A stretch of 64,000 bases of DNA from contig NZ_JYFC01000005.1 in assembly GCF_000938265.1 (NCBI RefSeq), positions 186,001 to 250,000 on the forward strand, written 5' to 3'. Numbering within the stretch: the stretch's first letter is position 1; every line of letters begins with the position of its first letter. Below the pieces are notes generated by a model, which did not search any database, was not told where the DNA came from, and saw only the letters and a list, made by a program, of their open reading frames with translations. A program made the position numbers and the translations under genes. Positions 43,158 to 52,642 of the stretch are shown here, in pieces. The stretch comes from Agreia bicolorata (GTDB lineage Bacteria; Actinomycetota; Actinomycetes; Actinomycetales; Microbacteriaceae).

Positions 43158-44401
43158 CCAGACAGTTGCCTCTCATCCAAACGCAGTCCCGGCTGAGCTT
43201 GTTTTGGAGGTACTGGCTTGCCAGCTCTCTGAGTGGGGTTGGCCTCAGCATCGCGTCCGTCGCTTTCCCTCTGGTCGCCGTGGTGACCCTTGGCTCGTCG
43301 CCACTGGAACTCGGAATTGTCGCGGCAGCGAGCAACATCGGCTGGTTGCTGCTTGGCTTGCCCGCGGGTGTGATCGCCGAGAGGTTCGCGTTGAAACGAG
43401 TGCAGATAAGCATGGATCTGCTTCGCCTTCTAGTGATCGCCGCCATCGTCGCGATGTGGGCGACGGGGGTCCTGAGTATTTGGTCGTTAGTGGTGGCGGG
43501 ATTCGTCGTCAGCTGCGCGGACGTACTCTTCGACGTCGCCAACTCCACGTATCTGCCCAGCATCATCGACGACGACGAGCTGGAACAGCGGAACAGCCTG
43601 ATGTCCGCCACCCACGCGGTGGCCTCCACTGGCGGCCCGGCGTTGGGCGGTGTGATGGCTGGGATCCTCGGACCGGTGCTGACACTGGCCACCACGGGAA
43701 TCGGCTATCTGGCGTCCGCGTTCATCTTCAGCGGCTTCCCTTCAGTCGACGCGGCTGCAACGGGCAAAGAACGGACTTACCGATCTCTGATCGGCGAGGG
43801 CGTCCGTCACGTATTCAGCCATCCAGTCCTGCGGCCGACAACCATACTGGCGGCCGTCCTCAACTTCGCCGTCGGAGCGCAGGCAGCGTTGGTCGCCGTG
43901 TTTCTCGTCCGCGAACTGGACGTAAATGTCGCAGTGGTGGGGTTACTGCTGGCCTTCGACGGCGTCGGCGCGCTGATCGGCGCCGCCATAGCGACAACGA
44001 TGATCCGACGTCTCGGGAGCGCGCGGACGACGCTCCAGGCCGCCTGGGCCACTACCGCCGGATGCATACTCCTTGCCGTGGCTCTGCCCGGTTGGGGCTT
44101 GTCGGCATTCGCAGCCGGCTCAGTTCTCGCCGGAGCGGGAGCGGTCGTGGTGAGCATCACCACGCGCTCCTACCGTCAACGGGAAACACCACCAGAGCTG
44201 TTGGGCCGTGTCATGGCCACTGTCCGATTCATCTCGTGGGGCTGTCTGCCCTTGGGAAGTCTGATAGCCGGCATTCTGGCACAGACAACGACGCCCAAGA
44301 TCAGTCTCGTGGTGATTGGCGTCGCTTCCGCCGCAGCTCCACTGATATTCGCACTCTCGGCCGTCGGCCGTGTTACCGACTTGAACGACGTGGAACCCTA
44401 G
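43154..44401 (+). CDS. MFS exporter of the island operon
   Basis: A 415-residue major facilitator transporter with 12 predicted helices and the basic TM2-3 loop of the family (GVIAERFALKRVQISMD). It resembles the MFS_3/enterobactin-exporter group often tied to natural products. The start overlaps the HIT stop (ATGA). Being last in a biosynthetic operon, it most likely exports the product and gives self-protection. No recognisable terminator follows; 44402-44575 otherwise looks non-coding. Confidence 0.88.
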   Translation: MTRQLPLIQTQSRLSLFWRYWLASSLSGVGLSIASVAFPLVAVVTLGSSPLELGIVAAASNIGWLLLGLPAGVIAERFALKRVQISMDLLRLLVIAAIVAMWATGVLSIWSLVVAGFVVSCADVLFDVANSTYLPSIIDDDELEQRNSLMSATHAVASTGGPALGGVMAGILGPVLTLATTGIGYLASAFIFSGFPSVDAAATGKERTYRSLIGEGVRHVFSHPVLRPTTILAAVLNFAVGAQAALVAVFLVRELDVNVAVVGLLLAFDGVGALIGAAIATTMIRRLGSARTTLQAAWATTAGCILLAVALPGWGLSAFAAGSVLAGAGAVVVSITTRSYRQRETPPELLGRVMATVRFISWGCLPLGSLIAGILAQTTTPKISLVVIGVASAAAPLIFALSAVGRVTDLNDVEP

Positions 44402-44575
44402 GAACCGCGCTCAAAGGAACCATGAACCTCACTCCGTCTGACGAACTTACGATGCCGAGGAGGAAGAAGCAGTCTCCATACTGCGCGGCGCGCTAGTCCA
44501 ACTCTGCGCAAGACGGCGGGCACCTTCTTCGCCAAGTCTCACGGTGTCTCAACTCCCACGTCAGCCCTCGGCCAT

Positions 44576-44764
44576 TCAAGTGGGGAGGTCTTCTGCCTCG
44601 CGTTGAAATCCCGCTTGGTCGAGCAGGCTTGCACCGTCACTGAATGAGACGAGAAGATCGATATCCGAGTGAGGCGTATTCGCGCCATGCACCGCCGAGC
44701 CGAAGACCTTCACCTGCGTAATGTGATGTCTGGACTCGACCGCGCTGAAGCTACCGCAGGCCAC
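44576..44764 (-). pseudogene. Truncated MNT nucleotidyltransferase fragment
   Basis: A stretch of 43 residues from HITQVKVFGSAV through DIDLLVSFSD to GFQRE matches the intact MNT gene at 35473-35781 in 36 of 43 positions, on the same strand. The start of the protein and everything after QRE are missing. It is a remnant marking the right edge of the island. It overlaps the end of the kinase gene. Confidence 0.8.
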
Positions 44765-45695
44765 GCTGGGCCATCCACCTCAGCGTCATGTCGCCCTGAA
44801 GACGCTGCATGGGTCTCAGCTGAGGCAATCCGGGCACCGCCGCGAGGTGCCCGTCTCTCCAGCAGCGCCCGGCCAAACCCGCCAGCATCACGTTCACCTC
44901 GTGCTCGTTCGCCTCACGCCCAGCGATTGCCTCGAACGCGGCCTGTGGGTCGAACCCGTCGGCAGCGAGATCCGGAACGAGCCTCACCCAATCGGCCCAC
45001 CTCGGCGCCGTCCAGCGGTGAGTCCAGTCCACCAGTCTCAGCCGACCGGATGGCTCACGCAGGATGTTGTCGCGTCGAAGGTCTCCGTGTTGCAGGGACG
45101 AGCCTTCGCGTAAGGCCTCGAACCAGTCCGACTCGAGGCCCGCAAGCGTTTCGGCTTGCAGCCCATACGGCAACGTTCGGTCACGAACATGCTCGACCGT
45201 TCCGCTCTGTGGATGGCCCGGCTCGACCAACGCCCTCCACGTACCTAGCAGCGGCGCGAATGCGTCGGCGAACGGCTTCGTATCGGCGATGGGACTCGGA
45301 CTCAACCGATCGCGCATGGTGGCGGCAAGCGCCGACAGCTCCGCAATATCGTTGGCCTCCCATTGCACCACGGCAGCTCCGGCGAGCCGTTCGTAGACCG
45401 CGACGTACCAGCCCGCGCGCTCAGCCCAACCGATAAGAGCAGGACCAAGATCTATGATTACCTCCGAGAGTTCAGCACCTGTGCGAACAGCTCGCCCGCC
45501 CTCATCGTTCTTTGGACCGGCCTTCACGAAGACCTGCCGAATGCCATCGGCGACGACAACCGACGCCACGCTCGGCGTGAACCCATCAGACGCAGGCTCC
45601 TCGCGAAGAACGCGGCCGCCCACGATCGCGCGAACATACTCGATGACCTCGGTCGGGGCTGATGCCAGAAGCCTCGGCCGCGCAAACCCATTCAC
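44751..45695 (-). CDS. APH family phosphotransferase-like protein
   Basis: A 314-residue kinase-fold protein of the aminoglycoside/choline phosphotransferase family. The catalytic LQHGDLRRDNIL (HxDxxxxN) is near residue 215, followed by the LVDWTHR metal-binding motif. The substrate cannot be named; such genes often modify antibiotics or metabolites. The open frame extends through tRNA-Gln, so I place the start at GTG 45695, eight bases after AGGAAG. Its last bases overlap the MNT fragment. Confidence 0.82.
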   Translation of the reverse strand: MNGFARPRLLASAPTEVIEYVRAIVGGRVLREEPASDGFTPSVASVVVADGIRQVFVKAGPKNDEGGRAVRTGAELSEVIIDLGPALIGWAERAGWYVAVYERLAGAAVVQWEANDIAELSALAATMRDRLSPSPIADTKPFADAFAPLLGTWRALVEPGHPQSGTVEHVRDRTLPYGLQAETLAGLESDWFEALREGSSLQHGDLRRDNILREPSGRLRLVDWTHRWTAPRWADWVRLVPDLAADGFDPQAAFEAIAGREANEHEVNVMLAGLAGRCWRDGHLAAVPGLPQLRPMQRLQGDMTLRWMAQRGLR

Positions 45696-45736
45696 GTCAA
45701 CATCTTCCTGTCGGAAGCCGCGGCAACGAGCCAAAC

Positions 45737-45774
45737 AAAAAAGGGCCCGTCGTGTTCGTAAGAACTGGCGGGCC
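45737..45774 (-). terminator. Terminator downstream of tRNA-Gln
   Basis: On the minus strand GGCCCG (45769-45774) pairs with CGGGCC (45744-45749) and is followed by CTTTTTT. It is placed eight bases after the tRNA 3' end. Confidence 0.88.
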
Positions 45775-45781
45775 TCTACTG

Positions 45782-45853
45782 CTGGGGTACCTGGACTCGA
45801 ACCAAGAACAAAAGAATCAGAATCTTCCGTGTTGCCAATTACACCATACCCCA
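45782..45853 (-). tRNA. tRNA-Gln (CTG)
   Basis: A 72-nucleotide cloverleaf on the minus strand: acceptor TGGGGTA/TACCCCA, anticodon stem GAAGA/TCTTT around TTCTGAT giving CTG, and T loop GGTTCGAGTCC. The 3' CCA is not encoded. Confidence 0.93.
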
Positions 45854-45926
45854 CTGCATCAAAACCGAAGTCCTGACCGAGAGTCAACACTAGCCTACGC
45901 AGAGGCTGCGCTCAAACCGAGCGACC

Positions 45927-46916
45927 CTACAGCGACCCGATCAGGTAGCGGTTGATCACGGCCGCGGCGCGTGCGCCCTCGCCGGCCGCCACGATCAACT
46001 GGTGCGGCCCCGGAGGAACGACGTCGCCCGCCGCGTAGATTCCCGCCACAGCAGTGCGTCCGTCGGCATCCGCCTCGATCCAGCCGTCGGCCGTCTCCGG
46101 AATCTCGAGCGACGACGCGTACTCCAGCTTCGTCTCCCACAGCGGCCGAATGAAGCCACCCGTGCGCGGAATCACCTCGCCGTCGACCAGTTGCACCCCC
46201 GTAAGTCCCTCGCGGTCGCCCACGACATCGGCGATAGCCCGCCGCTCCACCCGGATGCCGCGCGCGGCCAGGGCCGCCTCGTCGGCTTCAGAGACGGTTC
46301 CGACTCCGTTGGTGAACACGATGAGATCGCTTGACCACTGCGAGATGAGCAGAGCGCGCTCGGCGAGGTCGTCGCTCTCGCCGATGAGGGCGAGCGGCTC
46401 ATCGCTCTTCTCGAAGCCGTCGCACTCGACGCAGCTGTGCAGGCTCGATCCGTAATAGGCCCGAACGCTGGGCAGCGCCGGAAGCGTCTCGCTGAGACCC
46501 GATGCGATCAGCACGGCCGATGCCGTGACATCGACCGACCCGCCCCCGCGAATCGCCGTGGCCTGCACCCGGTACTCGGGCCGGTCTCTCAGCTGCTCGG
46601 CCGGCGGGCCCGCCGCATCCGAGACCGAGACGCTCGTGACCAAAGCCTGCTGGAACGACGCCATCGGGTAGGCCTCGAACTCGGCCCGACCTGTCTTGCG
46701 CAGCTCGAGCGGCGAGACGCCGTCGCGCGTGAGAAAGCCGTGGCTCTTGAGCGTGGCGGAGTGCCGCGGCCGGTTGCTGTCGATGAGAAGTACCTTGCGA
46801 CGTGCCCGCACGAGGTTCAGCCCAGCAGACATTCCGGCAGGACCCGCGCCGATGATCACGCAGTCCACGTGCCCTTCGACGGGCGCGGCCGCCTGGGGGC
46901 GCAAGATCTCGATCAC
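45927..46916 (-). CDS. Thioredoxin-reductase-like FAD oxidoreductase
   Basis: A 329-residue two-Rossmann flavoprotein. The FAD motif IIGAGPAGMSAG is near residue 21, and the redox-active SCVECDGF (CxxC) near 160 matches thioredoxin reductase. The usual NADPH GGGxSA-like motif is weak (LALIGESDDLAERA), so the pyridine nucleotide site is atypical. The C-terminal GIYAAGDVV closes the FAD site. The GTG start is three bases after the gltX stop. The electron acceptor (thioredoxin or another protein) is unknown. Confidence 0.84.
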   Translation of the reverse strand: MIEILRPQAAAPVEGHVDCVIIGAGPAGMSAGLNLVRARRKVLLIDSNRPRHSATLKSHGFLTRDGVSPLELRKTGRAEFEAYPMASFQQALVTSVSVSDAAGPPAEQLRDRPEYRVQATAIRGGGSVDVTASAVLIASGLSETLPALPSVRAYYGSSLHSCVECDGFEKSDEPLALIGESDDLAERALLISQWSSDLIVFTNGVGTVSEADEAALAARGIRVERRAIADVVGDREGLTGVQLVDGEVIPRTGGFIRPLWETKLEYASSLEIPETADGWIEADADGRTAVAGIYAAGDVVPPGPHQLIVAAGEGARAAAVINRYLIGSL

Positions 46917-46919
46917 GGA

Positions 46920-48437
46920 CTAGCCCAGCCGACTCGAGAGACGGTCTATGCGCGCAATCGACTCGGTCTTGCCGAGAAGCTCGAACGATTCGAACAACGG
47001 CGGCGAGACCTTACGACCCGACGCGGCAACGCGCAGCGGGCCGTAGGCGACGCGCGGCTTGAGCGCGAGTCCGTCGATGAGCGCGGCCTGCAGCGCTGCC
47101 TGGATCTCGGCAGCGTTCCAGTTGCTCTCTTCGACGAGTTCGAGGGCGTTCATCGACGCGCTGAGCACGAGCCCGGTGTTCTCGGGGAGCCCGGCGAGGG
47201 CATCCGGCTGGTACTCGAGGTTCGCACCCTGCACGAACAAAAAGCCGAGCATCGCCGGGGCGTCACCCAGCAGCGCCATGCGTTCCTGCACCAGCGGCGC
47301 GGCCTTGAGTAGCAGCTGCTCCTCGTAGTCGTTGAGAGGCTCGGTCAGGATGCCGTCGCGCACGAGATAGGGAATGGTACGGGCCGCGAAATCGACGCTG
47401 GCGAGCATACGGATGTGGTCACCGTTGATCGACTCCGCCTTCTTCAGGTCGAAGCGCGCAGGGTTGGGATTGACGTCTGTCACGTCGAACGCCGCGATCA
47501 TCTCGTCGATCGAGAAGACGTCGCGATCGTGGGTGAGCGACCAGCCGAGCAGAGCCAGGTAGTTCACGAGGCCCTCGGGAATGAAGCCCCGGTCGCGGTG
47601 GTGGAAGAGGTTCGACTCAGGGTCGCGCTTCGACAGCTTCTTGTTGCCGTCGCCCATAACGTAGGGCAGGTGGCCGAACTGCGGCACCCACTCGGCCACG
47701 CCGATGTCGATGAGCGCGTGATAGAGCGCGATCTGGCGAGGCGTCGACGAGAGCAGGTCTTCTCCGCGAAGCACGTGCGTGATGTGCATCAGCGCATCGT
47801 CGACCGGGTTCACCAACGTGTAGAGCGGCGCACCGTTGGGGCGCACGACCACGAAGTCGGTGAACGAGCCCTCGGGGAACGTGATGTCGCCGCGAACCAG
47901 GTCGGTGAAGCTCAGCTCGGTGTCGGGAACCCGCAGACGGAGCGCCGGCTGGCGGCCCTCGGCCTTGAACGCCTCGCGCTGCTCGTCGGTGAGCGTGCGG
48001 TCGAAGTTGTCGTAGCCGAGCTGCTTAGCGCGCCCGGCCGCCTCATTGCGCGCGTCGATCTCTTCGGCGGTCGAGAAGCTCTCGTAGAGGTGGCCAGATG
48101 CCTTCAGCTTCTCGATGACCTCGAGGTAGGTGTCGGTGCGCTCCGACTGGCGGTAGGGCGCGTCGGGTCCGCCGACGTCGATGCCCTCGTCCCAGTCGAG
48201 GCGCAGCCAGCGCAGCGCATCGAGCAGCTGGCCGTAGCTCTCCTCTGAATCACGCGCCGCGTCGGTGTCTTCGATGCGAAAGACGAGCTTGCCGCCCGTG
48301 TGCCTGGCGTACGCCCAGTTGAACAGGGCGGTGCGGATCAGGCCGACGTGCGGCGTACCGGTGGGCGACGGGCAGAACCGAACGCGAACGTCGGTGCCGG
48401 TCGCGGTGGACACAGGGTGCAGGGAGGGATTCGACAT
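46920..48437 (-). CDS. gltX: Glutamate--tRNA ligase
   Basis: A 505-residue class I synthetase that charges tRNA-Glu in the cytoplasm; in most actinobacteria it also charges tRNA-Gln for GatCAB. The [23 protein letters not shown]-region block is near residue 22 and KLSKRD stands for KMSKS near 243. The anticodon-binding domain occupies the C-terminus. ATG at 48437 has GGAGG unusually close (one base spacing). The tRNA-Gln gene sits about 1 kb downstream. Confidence 0.95.
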   Translation of the reverse strand: MSNPSLHPVSTATGTDVRVRFCPSPTGTPHVGLIRTALFNWAYARHTGGKLVFRIEDTDAARDSEESYGQLLDALRWLRLDWDEGIDVGGPDAPYRQSERTDTYLEVIEKLKASGHLYESFSTAEEIDARNEAAGRAKQLGYDNFDRTLTDEQREAFKAEGRQPALRLRVPDTELSFTDLVRGDITFPEGSFTDFVVVRPNGAPLYTLVNPVDDALMHITHVLRGEDLLSSTPRQIALYHALIDIGVAEWVPQFGHLPYVMGDGNKKLSKRDPESNLFHHRDRGFIPEGLVNYLALLGWSLTHDRDVFSIDEMIAAFDVTDVNPNPARFDLKKAESINGDHIRMLASVDFAARTIPYLVRDGILTEPLNDYEEQLLLKAAPLVQERMALLGDAPAMLGFLFVQGANLEYQPDALAGLPENTGLVLSASMNALELVEESNWNAAEIQAALQAALIDGLALKPRVAYGPLRVAASGRKVSPPLFESFELLGKTESIARIDRLSSRLG

Positions 48438-48469
48438 ACCTCCTCAATCCTACCGAGGAGTGCGTTCGA

Positions 48470-49240
48470 TCAGCGGTTCTTGGCCGGGTTGCTCAGGAGG
48501 CCTAGCCCCGCGATGGAGATCTCGACCTTCTGACCATCGACGAACGGACCGACTCCTGCGGGCGTTCCCGTGAGAATCACGTCACCCGGCAGCAGGGTCC
48601 ACACGCTCGACGCGAAAGCGATGATCTCGGGAATCGAATGAATCATCTGGTTCGTGTTGCCGCTCTGGCGCAACTCGCCATCGACGCGCACCTCGATGGC
48701 GGCATCCGAGAAGTCGAAATCTGTCTCGATGACCGGGCCGAGCGGGCAGAAGGTGTCGTAGCCCTTGGCGCGGGCCCACTGGCCGTCGGCCTTCTGAATG
48801 TCGCGCGCGGTCACGTCGTTCGCGATCGTGTAGCCGAAGACCACGTCGGCATAGTCTTCCTTCTTCACGTCGCGGGCGATGCTGCCGATCACGATGGCCA
48901 GTTCGCCCTCGTGCTCGACCTGCGAACTCTCACGCGGCAACTGGATGGCGTCGCCCGGCCCGATCACGGAGGTGTTGGGTTTCAGAAAGATGAGCGGAGT
49001 CGTCGGCGCCTCGCCACCCATCTCGGCGGCGTGGTCGGCGTAGTTCTTGCCGACGGCGACGATCTTCGAACGTGGGATGACCGGCGCGAGCAGCTTGACG
49101 TTCGCGTCGAGCGGCACCCGCTCCTCGGTAGTCTCGTAGCCCACGAACATGGGATCACCCACGAGAACCACGATCTCCGTCTCATCGACGATTCCGAACC
49201 GGGGCTCTCCCCCGCTGACCGTAAAGCGCGCAATTTTCAC
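48470..49240 (-). CDS. Fumarylacetoacetate hydrolase family protein
   Basis: A 256-residue FAH-fold protein. The metal-binding acidic residues appear in EHEGELAIVIG and in NDVTARDIQ, and LLPGDVILTGTPAGVG closes the domain. Such proteins hydrolyse or decarboxylate beta-diketo acids, for example acylpyruvates. The GTG start at 49240 is typical of the genome. It is followed closely by gltX, though functional linkage is doubtful. Confidence 0.9.
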   Translation of the reverse strand: MKIARFTVSGGEPRFGIVDETEIVVLVGDPMFVGYETTEERVPLDANVKLLAPVIPRSKIVAVGKNYADHAAEMGGEAPTTPLIFLKPNTSVIGPGDAIQLPRESSQVEHEGELAIVIGSIARDVKKEDYADVVFGYTIANDVTARDIQKADGQWARAKGYDTFCPLGPVIETDFDFSDAAIEVRVDGELRQSGNTNQMIHSIPEIIAFASSVWTLLPGDVILTGTPAGVGPFVDGQKVEISIAGLGLLSNPAKNR

Positions 49241-49325
49241 GGTTCCGAGCCTAGTCCGAACGCTACGCTAACGAGGGGCGAGCAACTCCTCGCCCATCAC
49301 GGAGCAAGCCTCGAGGAGCACACCC

Positions 49326-49562
49326 ATGTCTGACTATTCCTTCGGCGGAGCGGCCGACATCGACCGCGCGATCGGATTCCTCGTGAGCCTCGACAACGAA
49401 CAGCGCAACGCCCTCGCCGTGCTCGAGATCGACCAGGCCATCGACGAGCTGCAGGCGGAATACGTGAAGATTCAGGCCGACCCGAGCCACGTTCCGAGCC
49501 ACGAGTTCATCGCAGCTCTCAGCGGCTACCTCGAGATGGCCGACGACCGCGAGCGCGAGTAG
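49326..49562 (+). CDS. Small acidic protein of unknown function
   Basis: A 78-residue, strongly acidic, helical protein with no signal or membrane segment and no recognised motif. GAGGAG lies seven bases before ATG 49326, supporting expression. The reading frame fills the gap between two genes. Confidence 0.65.
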   Translation: MSDYSFGGAADIDRAIGFLVSLDNEQRNALAVLEIDQAIDELQAEYVKIQADPSHVPSHEFIAALSGYLEMADDRERE

Positions 49563-49606
49563 CGAGTCTTCTAACGGCCCAACGATGCGCTCATCGAGTT
49601 GCCGTC

Positions 49607-49744
49607 GGAATGGGCGGAGATCCGTTCACCCGACACCGTATTCGGCTCGGATGCGCTGTTCTCCGTCCGTTCCGCGCTGAACGGGAGGAGATTTCGCACA
49701 TCGACGCGCTATTCGCGTCAGATGCGCGTATTTCCTCCCGTTCG
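49607..49744. repeat. Tandem pair of homologous 67-base hairpins
   Basis: Two repeats (49607-49673 and 49678-49744, period 71) each begin with a GGGNGGAGAT-type arm and end in its complement, with shared blocks TATTCG and GATGCGC in the loop. The right unit has an 11-bp perfect stem GAACGGGAGGA/TCCTCCCGTTC; the left is imperfect. The rest of this 402-base gap (49563-49964) shows nothing I recognise. Possible roles are termination, an RNA pair or a MITE-like relic. Confidence 0.65.
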
Positions 49745-49964
49745 TGCGATCACGACCTCAGCGAGCCCCGCGTTCCGTTCCCCGAAGTGACTGAACGCGC
49801 CGACGATGGTCGTGGCACGATGAAGCAGCCCGCCCGGCCGTTCCGGGGTCTTCTCAGAAGAGCAAACCAGCCCCGCGCTGATTACGTAGCAGCTTCGCCG
49901 CTCGATACGGACGCCGCGGCCTACCCGACCAGCGCAGATAGCCCTCTTCGACCAGCGCCAGTAT

Positions 49965-51071
49965 CTACGCGTCGAGGCGGGTCAGCCAGCCGTTCACGTC
50001 GGGTATGCGCCCGTACTGAATGTCGGTGAGCTCCTTGCGCAGCGACATCGTGAGCTCGCCCGCCGGAGCATCCGGGTCGCCGATCACGAAGTCCGCGCCC
50101 TTGAGCGCTGCGATCGGCGTGACCACGGCGGCAGTGCCACACGCGAACACCTCGACAACGTCACCGGATGCCACGCCGTCGCGCCACTCGTCGAACGTCA
50201 CCTTGCGGTGCTCCACCTTGTGGCCGCGGGCCTTGGCCAGCTCGATGATGCTGTCGCGCGTGACGCCGTCGAGGATCGACGACGACTCCGGAGTGACGAG
50301 CGTGCCGTCTTTCTTCACCAGAAACACGTTCATTCCGCCGAGCTCCTCGAGGTACTTGCCCTCCGACGAGTCGAGGAACAGCACCTGCGCGCAGCCGTTG
50401 GCGTAGGCCTCCTCCTGGGGAAGCAGTGACGACGCGTAGTTGCCGCCGGTCTTCGCAGCACCCGTGCCGCCGCGACCCGCACGCGCGTAGTCGGTCGACA
50501 GCCAGATCGACACCGGTGTCACTCCCCCGGGGAAGTACGCTCCCGCCGGGCTCGCGATGACGTAGTAGCCCACCTTCTGGGCACTGCGCACACCGAGGAA
50601 GCTCTCGTTGGCGAACATAAACGGCCGGATGTAGAGGCTGGTCTCGCCGCCCTCGGGCACCCACGCGCCATCGGCAGCGATCAGCTGCTTGAGCGACTCC
50701 ACGAAGTCCTCGGTGGAGAGTTCGGGCAGGGCGAGTCGGCGCGCCGACCGCTGCAGACGCTCGGCGTTCTTCTCGGGGCGGAAGGTCCAGACTGATCCGT
50801 CGGCGTGACGGTAGGCCTTGAGCCCCTCGAAGATCTCCTGTGCGTAGTGCAGAACGGATGCCGCGGGGTCGAGCAGCAGCGGGCCGTAGGGCACGACGGC
50901 CGCGTCGTGCCAGCCATCGGCCACAGTCCAGTCGATCTTCGCCATGTGGTCGGTGAAGTGCTTGCCGAAGCCGGGATCGGCGAGGATCGCCTCGCGCTCA
51001 ACCTCGGCACGCACCGTCTCGGAGGGCGTGAGGGTGAACGTGAGGGGAAAGGTGCTGTCGAGATCGGTCAT
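49965..51071 (-). CDS. ilvE: Branched-chain amino acid aminotransferase
   Basis: A 368-residue class IV PLP aminotransferase interconverting leucine, isoleucine and valine with their keto acids. The PLP region GAAKTGGNYASSL is near residue 205, preceded by YIRPFMFANESFLGV and followed by ANGCAQVLFLDSSEGKYLEE and the conserved GVTRDSI. Length fits the BCAT group with the actinobacterial N-terminus. ATG at 51071 follows AAGGAA. It sits 30 bases after leuB on the same strand. Confidence 0.95.
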   Translation of the reverse strand: MTDLDSTFPLTFTLTPSETVRAEVEREAILADPGFGKHFTDHMAKIDWTVADGWHDAAVVPYGPLLLDPAASVLHYAQEIFEGLKAYRHADGSVWTFRPEKNAERLQRSARRLALPELSTEDFVESLKQLIAADGAWVPEGGETSLYIRPFMFANESFLGVRSAQKVGYYVIASPAGAYFPGGVTPVSIWLSTDYARAGRGGTGAAKTGGNYASSLLPQEEAYANGCAQVLFLDSSEGKYLEELGGMNVFLVKKDGTLVTPESSSILDGVTRDSIIELAKARGHKVEHRKVTFDEWRDGVASGDVVEVFACGTAAVVTPIAALKGADFVIGDPDAPAGELTMSLRKELTDIQYGRIPDVNGWLTRLDA

Positions 51072-51101
51072 TGCGAATTCCTTAGTCGAAAAGGTTCGGT
51101 G

Positions 51102-52172
51102 TCAGCGGGCGAGCGACGAGGCGACCGCGTCGCGGATGGCGTCGCCTACGGCGCTCGTCGTGCGCGGACTGTCTGCCTGCCGGGTTGCGATGTCGGCCGT
51201 CACGGCGTCGCGGACTGTGCCCGCGACATCCGGAACCCCGAGGTGATCGAGGAGGAGTGCCACCGACAGGATCGCGGCCGTGGGGTCGGCGATCTGCTTG
51301 CCTGCGATGTCGGGCGCGGATCCGTGGACCGGCTCGAACATGCTGGGGAAGGCTCCGTCGGGGTTGATGTTGCCCGAGGCCGCCAGGCCGATTCCGCCGC
51401 TGATTGCGCCGGCCAGATCGGTGAGGATGTCGCCGAAGAGGTTGTCTGTGACGATGACGTCAAATCTAGCAGGATCGGTGACTAGGAAGATCGTGGCGGC
51501 GTCGACGTGCAGGTAGTCGACGGCGACATCCGGGAACTCGGCCCCGACAGTGTCAACCAGCCGACGCCAGATGCCGCCCGCGAAGGTGAGCACATTGGTC
51601 TTGTGCACGAGGGTGAGCTTCTTGGCCGGGCGCGACTGGGCCAGCTCGAAGGCGAAGCGCACGACACGCTCGACACCGAATGCCGTGTTTATCGACACCT
51701 CGTTCGCGATCTCGTGGGGCGTTCCGACGCGGATGGCTCCGCCATTGCCGACGTAGGGACCCTCCGTTCCCTCGCGCACGACAACGAAGTCGACGTCGCC
51801 CGGGTTCGACAACGGGCTGGCGACACCGGGGTAGATGGTGGTGGGGCGCAGGTTCACGTAGTGGTCGAGCGTGAAGCGCAGCTTCAGCAGCAGACCGCGC
51901 TCGATGTTCGCGTTCGCGAGGCGCGGGTCGCCGGGCACTCCCCCGACGGCGCCGAGAAGAATGGCATCGTGCGACGAGATGGATGCGAGGTCGTAGTCGG
52001 TCAGCACGTCGCCGGTCTCGAGAAACCGGGTCGCGCCGAGAGAGAAGTGCGTCTTCTCGATGGAGAGACCGGCAGACGGCGCCACCGCGTCGAGCACCTT
52101 CACGGCTTCGGCGACGACCTCCGGGCCGATGCCATCTCCGGGAATGACGGCGAGTCTGATGGTGCGCGACAT
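51102..52172 (-). CDS. leuB: 3-isopropylmalate dehydrogenase
   Basis: A 356-residue beta-decarboxylating dehydrogenase that oxidises 3-isopropylmalate with NAD in leucine synthesis. The N-terminus GDGIGPEV, the substrate-binding arginines in [17 protein letters not shown], and [12 protein letters not shown] with GSAPDIAGK mark the family. ATG at 52172 follows AGGAG by four bases; an upstream frame extension is unlikely. With ilvE it forms a small branched-chain unit apart from leuCD. Confidence 0.95.
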   Translation of the reverse strand: MSRTIRLAVIPGDGIGPEVVAEAVKVLDAVAPSAGLSIEKTHFSLGATRFLETGDVLTDYDLASISSHDAILLGAVGGVPGDPRLANANIERGLLLKLRFTLDHYVNLRPTTIYPGVASPLSNPGDVDFVVVREGTEGPYVGNGGAIRVGTPHEIANEVSINTAFGVERVVRFAFELAQSRPAKKLTLVHKTNVLTFAGGIWRRLVDTVGAEFPDVAVDYLHVDAATIFLVTDPARFDVIVTDNLFGDILTDLAGAISGGIGLAASGNINPDGAFPSMFEPVHGSAPDIAGKQIADPTAAILSVALLLDHLGVPDVAGTVRDAVTADIATRQADSPRTTSAVGDAIRDAVASSLAR

Positions 52173-52267
52173 AGTGCTCCTGCATTGGATCGGTGCGAAA
52201 ACGACAAGTGCAAGGTTACTTGTCAACGCCTTACCGCAGAGGACGCTGCGTTCATATGATGCCAATT

Positions 52268-52519
52268 ATGAGTATTGGATTCGGTATCTTCCTGTTCGCC
52301 GTCGGCGCCATCCTCGCGTTCGCGGTGGAAATTCAAGTGGATTGGATCGACCTGCGCATGGTCGGCTACATCCTGATGGGCGCCGGATTCGTGGTCACCG
52401 TCCTGGGACTGGTGCTGATGGCGCGTCGCCGCCAGAGCACATCGACGACGCGCACCGCGGTCGACCCCGCCACCGGCCAGCGCGTCACGCGCCAGGAGAA
52501 CTCGCAGGATCCACTCTGA
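52268..52519 (+). CDS. DUF6458 family small membrane protein
   Basis: An 83-residue protein with two membrane helices (residues 3-22 and 30-54) and a polar, Arg/Thr-rich cytosolic tail. It starts MSIGFGIFLFAVGAILAFAV, the pattern of the actinobacterial DUF6458 family of unknown function. In-frame ATGs at 52256 and 52259 are alternatives. It is divergent from leuB. Confidence 0.8.
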   Translation: MSIGFGIFLFAVGAILAFAVEIQVDWIDLRMVGYILMGAGFVVTVLGLVLMARRRQSTSTTRTAVDPATGQRVTRQENSQDPL

Positions 52520-52642
52520 ACGGCGGCGGTCGACCGGATGTTCGTGGCCCGGTTCAGGTGCTTCGTTTCAGCCGTGTAAATGGCCTGTAACGCGTTGTCG
52601 CACCGCGGGTTCTCGAGACGTGCGCAGTTCTAAGATCCGATC

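Noticed and set aside
45696-45890. Upstream extension of the APH-like gene
   Set aside because: It runs through tRNA-Gln and its terminator, so it is not translated; a good start exists at 45695.
49563-49964. CRISPR array
   Set aside because: Two related hairpins with no regular short repeats and unique spacers, and no cas genes in the window.
49600-50029. Open frames over the 49.6-50.0 kb gap
   Set aside because: They cross the hairpin repeats and the end of ilvE and show biased Arg/Ser/Pro shadow composition.
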